A stretch of DNA of 13,741 bases from Thermoplasmata archaeon (lineage in GTDB: Archaea; Thermoplasmatota; DAOVMN01), in the NCBI GenBank assembly GCA_030630685.1, contig DAOVMN010000014.1:1-13741 (forward strand). The letters run 5' to 3'. Shown here piece by piece: positions 1 through 6,060 of this stretch. The notes under the pieces are model-generated. The model had not been told where the DNA came from. It made no database searches and worked only from the letters and a program-made list of their open reading frames with translations. The position numbers were made by a program, and so were the translations under genes. Position 1 is the first letter of the stretch; every line of letters begins with the position of its first letter.

Positions 1-1
1 C

Positions 2-571
2 ATAGAAAGGCATATCTGGCGGACAGATGAAAAAGTGCTCTACAACGGTACAAATACCAGCTTCTCCCTCTCGAATCTCTCAGTTGGAAAGCACACAATT
101 TACCTGAAGGTGCTGGACGACCTTGGTGCCTGGTCCGAGGAAGTAAACACCACTTTAACCATCGCCCCTGATACGGTTCCCCCAACACTCTCGATCACCA
201 GCCCGCAGAACAATTCAGAGGTAGAGGGCACCATAAACATTACAGGAACTGCCTCGGACAATGTGGGCATCCTGAAAGTGGAATACAGGCTTGTCGGTAC
301 CGACGAGTGGCTCCAGGTCCCGGGCACGACCTCCTGGTCCCTCGAGCTGGATACAACTCAATTCGAGGACGGGAAACCGACGTTCCAGTTTCGCGCCTAC
401 GACGGTAAGCAGTATTCGGAGATTCGGGACCTGACCATTGAGGTGAGAAATCAGGAAGATGAGGAAAACGGGGATTCAGATTCCAATCTGCTTATGCTAA
501 CAATCATCGGTATCGTGGTCGCCGTCGTGGCGGCCCTGGTGGGCGTTGTGGCTATAAAAAGGAGGATATAA
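2..571 (+). CDS. Cell-surface Ig/PKD-like protein with C-terminal membrane anchor (5' partial)
   Basis: The frame is open from base 2, so the gene starts upstream of the window; a GTG at 35 is only an internal codon. The visible part begins inside a beta-sandwich repeat (PKD/Ig-like, with a phrase about GKHTIYLKVLDDLG and then EEVNTTLTI). A second Ig-like module follows, marked by DTVPPTLSITSPQNNSEVEG and TASDNVGILKVEYR; this style is common in secreted bacterial and archaeal adhesins and S-layer-associated proteins. An acidic linker (QEDEENGDSDS) leads to one hydrophobic helix of about 23 residues (LLMLTIIGIVVAVVAALVGVV) and a short positive tail (KRRI). This order predicts an extracellular protein held in the cytoplasmic membrane by its C-terminus. 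The N-terminal domains and any enzymatic function lie outside the window. No clear link to the metabolic genes downstream is visible. Confidence 0.75.
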   Translation: MERHIWRTDEKVLYNGTNTSFSLSNLSVGKHTIYLKVLDDLGAWSEEVNTTLTIAPDTVPPTLSITSPQNNSEVEGTINITGTASDNVGILKVEYRLVGTDEWLQVPGTTSWSLELDTTQFEDGKPTFQFRAYDGKQYSEIRDLTIEVRNQEDEENGDSDSNLLMLTIIGIVVAVVAALVGVVAIKRRI

Positions 572-603
572 GTCTAACAAACCGGAATCAGCGGGCACCA
601 AAA

Positions 604-612
604 TTTATAAAA
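604..612 (+). promoter_or_regulatory. Archaeal TATA box for the fusion gene
   Basis: TTTATAAAA matches the archaeal TATA consensus and is preceded by a BRE-like CCAAAA. It predicts a transcript starting near 632-636, about 20 nt before the ATG at 654. A weak ribosome site (AGGAAG, 642-647) lies between them. Confidence 0.6.
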
Positions 613-653
613 GAAGAAGGACATGGTAACCATCCAATTTCAGGAAGCATATC

Positions 654-3600
654 ATGACCTCGAAGCGATGGCAGGACATCTATGCCGACAAACTCGTCTC
701 ACCCAGAGAGGCACTTTCCAACATCCGAAACGGACAAACGATCTTCATCGGCACCGGATGCGGGGAGCCTCTCCTGCTCACCGGGACACTGACCGAGATG
801 GCAGAACAATTCTCTGACATCAAGGTGATCCATCTCATGGCCCAGGGGGATCAAAGATTTGCCAGTCCCGAGTTACGCAGCAGTTTTCGCTACAACACCT
901 TTTACATTGGTCGGGGAGTGGAGGCCGCGGTAGCTGAAGGGACGGCAGATTATACACCCATCAACATGAGCGAGCTGCCGAGGATCGTGAGAAAGGGGAT
1001 CGTGATCGTGGATGTCGCACTTGTCCAGGTCACTGTGCCGGATTCATCCGGTATGTGCAGCCTTGGCGTCTCGGTGGACGCGGTAAAGGTTGCTGTAGAG
1101 AACGCAAAACTGGTGATAGCACAGGTTAATGAGAACATGCCAGTCACCATGGGCGACACACGCATATCCATGGATAATATCCACTATATGGTGGAGGGAA
1201 ACGCCCCCCTCATCGAGGTACCATCTCCACAACTGGATCCCGTGTCATTGACCATAGGCCGCCTTATCGCGAATCTTATCACCAACGGTATGGCCCTTCA
1301 CTTCGATAGAGGTGTGATAAGCGCAGCCACAATGAGATATCTGGACAGCAAGAAGGACCTTGGCATCCATACCGATATCCTCACAGACGATCTCCTGCGC
1401 CTCATCAAAACAGGTGCTGTCACCAACCTGAAGAAGAAGATCAATAAAGGGAAGACCGTAGCCACCATGGCCCTCGGCTCCAGGGAGTTGTACGAGGCAG
1501 TGGATAACAACCCTGCAATAGAGCTCTATCCCATAGATTATGTGAACAGCCCGTATATTATTTCCAAGAATGACAATATGACCTCTATTCTATCCATCCA
1601 GGAGATCGAGCTCAGCGGCCTTGCCAGCCTTGCCAAGGTAGATACGAAGAGTGTGAATATTCACAGCTTTCCCAGCAGCACGGACTTTATCGACGGTTCT
1701 CGCCGTTCCAAGCATGGTCTAGTTATAATGGCACTCCCTTCTACGACCGCAGACGGAGAGCACTCCCGAATCGTTGCCGAGAGCATAGGTCGAGGCGTAT
1801 ATTATAATCGTGCGATAGTGGATATCGTGGTGACAGAGTACGGTTATGTCAATCTCTATGGTCGCTCGATACGGGAGAGGGCCATCGCACTCATCTCCAT
1901 CGCACATCCCAAGTTTCGAAAACAGTTGCTAAAAGATGCAAAACGATTCAACTATGTGGATGAAAACCAGATAATCTCCCCTGAATCTGGCTGTGTTTAC
2001 CCACATCATTACGAGTTTCATTATACTTTTGCGGATGGGTTGAAGGTGTTCTTCCGTCCTGTGAAACCATTGGATGCCAAGGGACTCCAGCGGATGTTCT
2101 ACACACTCTCCGAGGAAAGCGTCCGAATGAGGTATCATGGGACAATAAAAACCCTCTCGAACGAGGTGGCGCAGAAGTTGGCAAACATAGACTACTGTCA
2201 GGACATGGCAATCATAGGACTGAATGGTCCGCCGGCCAACCGCAAGATCATTGCAGAAGCACGGTATACGTACAATCCGACAAACAATATGGGGGAATTC
2301 GACACCCTGGTGGCGGAGGATTTCCGGGGCCATGGGATAGGTCTATTTCTGGCCAACTATCTTAAAAAGATTGCCTATTCCCGCGGTCTGTCGGGATTAT
2401 ACTGCGACATCATCCAGCAGAATGCCGGGACCATTGCTCTCATCGGCAAGGCATGGCCTACTGCAGAGAGACACTTTGATTCGGGCATTTGTACCATTGT
2501 GGTACGTTTTCCAGAGGAGGATGTTAGGCGTCCCAAGGACAGCATAATTGTCTATTCCGGACGGTTCAACGATTATTCCTATGGCGAGGGCCACCCTTTC
2601 AGATCCGCTCGGGCTCAATCGACCATGCGCCTTATCAGAGAGGAAGGGTTTCTCAACGAGCCCTGGATACGGGTGGAGGAGCCCAAAAAAATCCCAAAGG
2701 AACGGCTCTTTCAATCACATGAGCCTGCATTCATAGAGGCCCTCGAGAGGGCTAACTCAGGGGAATGGGACGAGGAGTTCTTGCAATTCCACCTTGGCGG
2801 GGATGACTGCCCGGTGTTTCCCGGGCTTTTCGATTATGTTCTGCTCTATACCTCGGCCACGCTCACCGGTGTGGACCTTATAATAAACGAGAATGCCAAT
2901 GTCGTGTTCAATCCCATGGGAGGATTTCACCATGCACACAGAGGCTTCGCCGAGGGATTCTGCTATGTGAACGATGTTATCGTTGCAATAGACACCTTCC
3001 TGGCCCAGGGTCTCAGGGTTGCCTACATAGACATAGACGCCCACCATGGGAACGGGGTCCAGGATGCCTATTATCAGGACGATCGTGTGCTGACCATCTC
3101 GCTTCACCAGACCGGAAAAACCCTCTATCCCTGGTCCGGCTTCGAAACAGAGATCGGGAAGGGGATCGGGGAAGGTTTCAATATCAATGTTCCGCTGCCT
3201 CCGGAAACCGATGACGAGGCTTTTGGGATGGTTTTTGACAGATTGATAACCAAAACAGTGAGACTGTTTCGCCCCAATGTGGTAGTGGCGGTTGCGGGTG
3301 CGGATACCCATAAGAACGATCCTTTGACCAATCTGAGCATCACGAACAATGGTATGGTGGAGGCCATCGAACGAATCCGCAACTACAGCAACCATCTTCT
3401 CCTCCTGGGCGGGGGTGGCTATGATATAACCTCCACTTCCAGGGCCTGGTGTCGGATGTGGGCTGCCGCAAACCGCATCAGTTCCATGCCCGATTATCTC
3501 CTGACGGTAGGGGGAACCTTCCTTGGCTCTGAGGACCTCCGGGGCGCAGGCATCGTTGACAGGGCGTATCTTATTTCAGGGGAAAGGAAGAGGGAGATAT

Positions 3601-3689
3601 TGAGGGAACTGGATCGTATAATCCAATATCACGAAGAGCACACCATTCCCATCATCCAGGAGAGAAATAAAGGAGGGGTTGGACTTTAG
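654..3689 (+). CDS. Three-domain fusion: CoA-transferase/acetyl-CoA hydrolase-like + GNAT lysine acetyltransferase + AcuC-like deacetylase
   Basis: This is one uninterrupted protein of 1011 residues. Residues 1-445 have the full-length fold signature of the acetyl-CoA hydrolase/4-hydroxybutyrate CoA-transferase family (GTGCGEP at 33-39, LGIHT at 236-240, VTEYG at 393-397, SIRERA at 405-410). Residues 460-620 are a Pat/AcuA-type GNAT with the acetyl-CoA loop RGHGIG (558-563), a candidate general base E548 and N590. Residues 630-1005 are a complete class I-type histone deacetylase/AcuC domain. It carries the His pair H759/H760, zinc ligands D795, H797 and D884, rim Asp near 718, and catalytic Y923 in GGGGY. 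The GNAT and HDAC look intact. In the CoA-transferase domain the usual Glu of GIHTE is Asp (D241), and the usual Gly-Gly loop before DF.RG reads SFPSSTDF. It may therefore be weak, altered or only ligand-binding. Known family roles are CoA transfer or hydrolysis, acetylation of Lys in AMP-forming acyl-CoA synthetases, and deacetylation of the same Lys. Having all three on one chain suggests a cytosolic acetylation switch tied to acyl-CoA (inference). The gene is monocistronic with its own TATA box. Hydrolase-GNAT fusions are known in bacteria; I do not recall the three-part form as characterised. Confidence 0.88.
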   Translation: MTSKRWQDIYADKLVSPREALSNIRNGQTIFIGTGCGEPLLLTGTLTEMAEQFSDIKVIHLMAQGDQRFASPELRSSFRYNTFYIGRGVEAAVAEGTADYTPINMSELPRIVRKGIVIVDVALVQVTVPDSSGMCSLGVSVDAVKVAVENAKLVIAQVNENMPVTMGDTRISMDNIHYMVEGNAPLIEVPSPQLDPVSLTIGRLIANLITNGMALHFDRGVISAATMRYLDSKKDLGIHTDILTDDLLRLIKTGAVTNLKKKINKGKTVATMALGSRELYEAVDNNPAIELYPIDYVNSPYIISKNDNMTSILSIQEIELSGLASLAKVDTKSVNIHSFPSSTDFIDGSRRSKHGLVIMALPSTTADGEHSRIVAESIGRGVYYNRAIVDIVVTEYGYVNLYGRSIRERAIALISIAHPKFRKQLLKDAKRFNYVDENQIISPESGCVYPHHYEFHYTFADGLKVFFRPVKPLDAKGLQRMFYTLSEESVRMRYHGTIKTLSNEVAQKLANIDYCQDMAIIGLNGPPANRKIIAEARYTYNPTNNMGEFDTLVAEDFRGHGIGLFLANYLKKIAYSRGLSGLYCDIIQQNAGTIALIGKAWPTAERHFDSGICTIVVRFPEEDVRRPKDSIIVYSGRFNDYSYGEGHPFRSARAQSTMRLIREEGFLNEPWIRVEEPKKIPKERLFQSHEPAFIEALERANSGEWDEEFLQFHLGGDDCPVFPGLFDYVLLYTSATLTGVDLIINENANVVFNPMGGFHHAHRGFAEGFCYVNDVIVAIDTFLAQGLRVAYIDIDAHHGNGVQDAYYQDDRVLTISLHQTGKTLYPWSGFETEIGKGIGEGFNINVPLPPETDDEAFGMVFDRLITKTVRLFRPNVVVAVAGADTHKNDPLTNLSITNNGMVEAIERIRNYSNHLLLLGGGGYDITSTSRAWCRMWAAANRISSMPDYLLTVGGTFLGSEDLRGAGIVDRAYLISGERKREILRELDRIIQYHEEHTIPIIQERNKGGVGL

Positions 3690-3701
3690 TTTTCAATTTT
3701 T
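3690..3701 (+). terminator. T-rich candidate terminator after the fusion gene
   Basis: TTTTCAATTTTT directly follows the stop codon. Archaeal RNA polymerase commonly ends transcripts at T-rich tracts without a hairpin, and the next gene has its own upstream region. Confidence 0.4.
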
Positions 3702-3762
3702 GAGATCTCTTGAATAAGCGTTGTAACATAGTCCCGGTGTCATTTACACTATTTCCGATAGG

Positions 3763-3776
3763 TTTTTTTAGTAAAA
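3763..3776 (+). promoter_or_regulatory. A/T-rich candidate promoter element for malate dehydrogenase
   Basis: TTTTTTTAGTAAAA is centred about 24-25 nt before the ATG at 3793. That spacing would fit a leaderless archaeal transcript, and no ribosome site is visible before this ATG. The match to a TATA consensus is loose. Confidence 0.3.
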
Positions 3777-3792
3777 TGGCATCATCGTGTCC

Positions 3793-4677
3793 ATGACGAA
3801 GATCTCAGTAATTGGTGCGGGACGCCTTGGCTCAACAATTGCATTTTCTATCGCCAAGGAGAAAATAACAGATGAGCTCGTTTTGATCGACATCATCGAA
3901 AACCTGGTAAAGGGCGAAGGCCTCGACCTGGGCCAGGCATGCATCCTCCCTGTTACGGGTTCCACGGATTACAGCAATATCGCAGGCTCTGAGCTCATAG
4001 TCATCGTGGCAGGGATCGCACGGAAGCCGGGCATGACAAGGGAGCAGTTGCTTGGCACGAACGCCAAGATAATGAAGTCCGTGATAGAACAGGTAGTGAG
4101 GTATGCGCCGGATTCAAAGCTGCTTGTGGTGGCAAACCCAATGGACGCCATGACCTATGTTGCCCTGAAAGAGTCCGGCTTCCCAAGGCATCGGGTCTTT
4201 GGGATGGGAGGGGTGGTGGATTCCAACAGGTTCAGGTACTTCCTTTCCCTGGAGTTCGGCGTTCCCGTGGAAAAGATCGAGGGCCTTGTGGTGGGACAGC
4301 ACGGTGAGATCATGGTACCTTTAGCCAGCTCTGTAAAGATAGAGGGTGTCCCACCCTACAGTATGGAGAATGTCCAAAGGGCAATAGCACGAACCAAGGA
4401 TGCCGGGCGGGAGGTAATCGCACTCAAGGGCGCTACGTTCTATGCCCCGGCACACGCAACCTCCATCATGGCTAAGATCGTGATGAGGGACGAGAAGAGG
4501 CTTGTTCCAAGCTCGGTATACCTTGAGGAGGAGGATGTCTGCATCGGTATGCCCGTAATCCTTGGTAAGGGCGGTGTGGAAGAGGTAAGGAAGCTAAGGA
4601 TGACAGGGGAAGAACAAAGGCTGTTCAAGGAGGCTGCAAAGGCCTTGAGAGAGGGCCTTGCAAAGGTTGGCTATTAG
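3793..4677 (+). CDS. mdh: NAD-dependent malate dehydrogenase (lactate/malate dehydrogenase family)
   Basis: This is a 294-residue cytosolic oxidoreductase that would interconvert malate and oxaloacetate. The N-terminus has the Rossmann motif GAGRLG (8-13), with Asp33 ending the second beta strand, which predicts NAD rather than NADP. The mobile substrate loop reads ARKPGMTR (76-83). Arg77 at the selectivity position is typical of malate dehydrogenase, where lactate dehydrogenases usually have Gln. Other active-site residues are present: N115 in VANPMD, D143 and R146 in VVDSNRFR, and catalytic H170 in GQHGEIMVPL. The length is slightly short but complete. I chose the ATG at 3793 because MTKISVIGAG is the normal family N-terminus; an in-frame GTG at 3787 would add only two residues. 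The gene is convergent with the regulator, with 12 bp between their stops. It probably serves the TCA branch or redox balancing. Lactate activity cannot be excluded by sequence alone. Confidence 0.88.
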   Translation: MTKISVIGAGRLGSTIAFSIAKEKITDELVLIDIIENLVKGEGLDLGQACILPVTGSTDYSNIAGSELIVIVAGIARKPGMTREQLLGTNAKIMKSVIEQVVRYAPDSKLLVVANPMDAMTYVALKESGFPRHRVFGMGGVVDSNRFRYFLSLEFGVPVEKIEGLVVGQHGEIMVPLASSVKIEGVPPYSMENVQRAIARTKDAGREVIALKGATFYAPAHATSIMAKIVMRDEKRLVPSSVYLEEEDVCIGMPVILGKGGVEEVRKLRMTGEEQRLFKEAAKALREGLAKVGY

Positions 4678-4689
4678 GCGATAACGGGA

Positions 4690-5772
4690 TCACAGATCTT
4701 CTAAAACGTTCTTCACCAGCGGCTCGAAGACAAGCCATTTTATCTCGAATAGGCGAGGTATCGATAAGAGAAAGGTGACAGGTTCCCCTCGCAACGAGTC
4801 ATGCTCTGCACAATAACTAACAAACTTGTGATGCAGCACCTTGAACTCCTCAAAGTCCATGAATGGCGTTAACATTATACTCTCCGGGTCCCTGGCGATA
4901 TTGAATATGGGGGTCCGTATGGTCGCAACGTGTCGCACGCACTTCTGCCTCTCTGAAAGCGGCTTTAATGGATTGAACCTGGAATGCGTCAGGGCCAGCA
5001 TCTTGAAGCCAAGCTTCTCCAGGCTTACAATCCTTCGCTTCTTGATCAATTCTTCCTTCAGAAATTTGTTCTTCAAACGCGTAAAGGCCTGCCTCGAACA
5101 CCCGAGCTTCTTACTGAGCAGGGAGTCAGAAAACTCAGGGTAGCGTACCAGGCCCAAGTACACCTTCTTCTCAAGCTCGCTCATCTCTATGTGTTTCACC
5201 CTGCACCTTACTTTTTTCGACCTGACATCGAAATCTCCAATCCCCGCCCCGGGGGGCTCGATCCGGAAGATGCGATTGAGCAGGGGAGCAAAGTCAAAGA
5301 AACTGAAGATCGCCGAGACATCGAACGGGAAGAGCACAATGTGGAGGTCCTCTAAGAATTTATTCTCTTCATAAAGCTGGACCAAACGGTCAGAGACCCT
5401 AACATGTTCGGCGATGTTCTTCGAGATAGAGAAAATAACTGCCTGGTTGGATTCACTGATGACTGAAAATAGATCCGAGGCAGCCAAAAACTTCTCCCTC
5501 GTAATAGCCAAACGGTCTTCGGCACGGGTCTTTCTATTCATTGTGACATACCAGACCGCAAGCACCTCACATCCCAAATGCTGCAGTATCGGAGTATACG
5601 AGGTATAATAGTACCCCTCCCTCCTCAGCTTCTTCTTTATTGTAGAATAGGTGGACTGCTTCATATTGATCTTCGTGTGCGCCTCCCTGTCGGAGTGTGT
5701 GGGATACCTGACCAGGTGGTACAGGACTATCTGTTCATTCCTTGACAATTGACTGATATTCGCTGCTTTCAT
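4690..5772 (-). CDS. Winged-helix transcription regulator built as a tandem duplication
   Basis: The protein has 360 residues from the ATG at 5772; a TTG two codons upstream (5778) is the other possible start. It holds two similar halves. Each half begins with a winged helix-turn-helix (about 9-55 and 197-245; compare LYHLVRYPTHSD with YLGLVRYPEFSD). Next comes a segment around LGCEVLAVWYV or LGFKMLALTHS, and each half ends with a motif like FAPLLNRIF or FEPLVKNVL. This resembles an Lrp/AsnC-like or other archaeal winged-helix regulator duplicated in one chain, which would bind DNA as a pseudo-dimer. No enzymatic motif or membrane segment is seen. It is transcribed away from the ACS-domain repeat gene across a 288-bp control region rich in short inverted repeats, so it most likely controls that operon and itself (inference). 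The ligand is unknown; lactate, acetate or an acyl-CoA would fit the neighbours. Confidence 0.7.
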   Translation of the reverse strand: MKAANISQLSRNEQIVLYHLVRYPTHSDREAHTKINMKQSTYSTIKKKLRREGYYYTSYTPILQHLGCEVLAVWYVTMNRKTRAEDRLAITREKFLAASDLFSVISESNQAVIFSISKNIAEHVRVSDRLVQLYEENKFLEDLHIVLFPFDVSAIFSFFDFAPLLNRIFRIEPPGAGIGDFDVRSKKVRCRVKHIEMSELEKKVYLGLVRYPEFSDSLLSKKLGCSRQAFTRLKNKFLKEELIKKRRIVSLEKLGFKMLALTHSRFNPLKPLSERQKCVRHVATIRTPIFNIARDPESIMLTPFMDFEEFKVLHHKFVSYCAEHDSLRGEPVTFLLSIPRLFEIKWLVFEPLVKNVLEDL

Positions 5773-5810
5773 GTTCAAATCCCGTGATGCTGAAGATTGT
5801 GGTTTCTCAA

Positions 5811-5818
5811 TAATAAAA
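5811..5818 (-). promoter_or_regulatory. TATA box for the regulator gene
   Basis: On the minus strand TTTTATTA is preceded by a BRE-like CGAAA. It lies about 42 nt before the ATG at 5772, giving a predicted leader of about 16 nt. Confidence 0.45.
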
Positions 5819-5876
5819 TTTCGGCAACCGCGTTATTTTGTCATGCTCACAACCGGACGCCCTGACTGTAATCAAA

Positions 5877-6025
5877 GAGACATCAAGATATAGACTAAAG
5901 TCTCAATATTATGTCTCGATCCCAATTTGAGGGTATCCATCGTTGATAAGATGAAAGACACGATATATTGGTGTCAAGCATCAGTATATCTATCCAATAA
6001 ATCGAGCATTATCGGGTAAAGACAC
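5877..6025. promoter_or_regulatory. Divergent control region with repeated GAGAC/GTCTC and GACAC/GTGTC half-sites
   Basis: This lies in the gene-free stretch between the regulator and the ACS-domain repeat gene. GAGACAT (5877-5883) pairs with ATGTCTC (5911-5917). Inside that pair is AGACT-AA-AGTCT (5892-5903). Further on, GACAC (5957-5961) pairs with GTGTC (5971-5975), flanking the TATA-like GATATATT, and AAAGACAC occurs twice (5954-5961 and 6018-6025). A TATA-like AGTATATCT sits near 5983-5991. The pattern looks like operator sites for a dimeric or pseudo-dimeric regulator, most simply the adjacent duplicated winged-helix protein. The binding assignment is inference. Confidence 0.45.
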
Positions 6026-6060
6026 AAAAACCTTAACTACTATTAGCAGAATCTGTAGGT

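Noticed and set aside
623..817. 64-codon frame starting before the fusion gene
   Set aside because: It overlaps the start of the well-supported fusion protein in another frame and has no family features.
2757..3395. 212-codon open frame on the minus strand within the deacetylase domain
   Set aside because: It lies entirely opposite a domain with intact catalytic residues and shows no recognisable motif of its own.
5779..6060. CRISPR-like or mobile-element repeats in the divergent gap
   Set aside because: The repeats are only 5-8 bases, irregularly spaced and inverted, which suits operators better than a CRISPR array or transposon ends.
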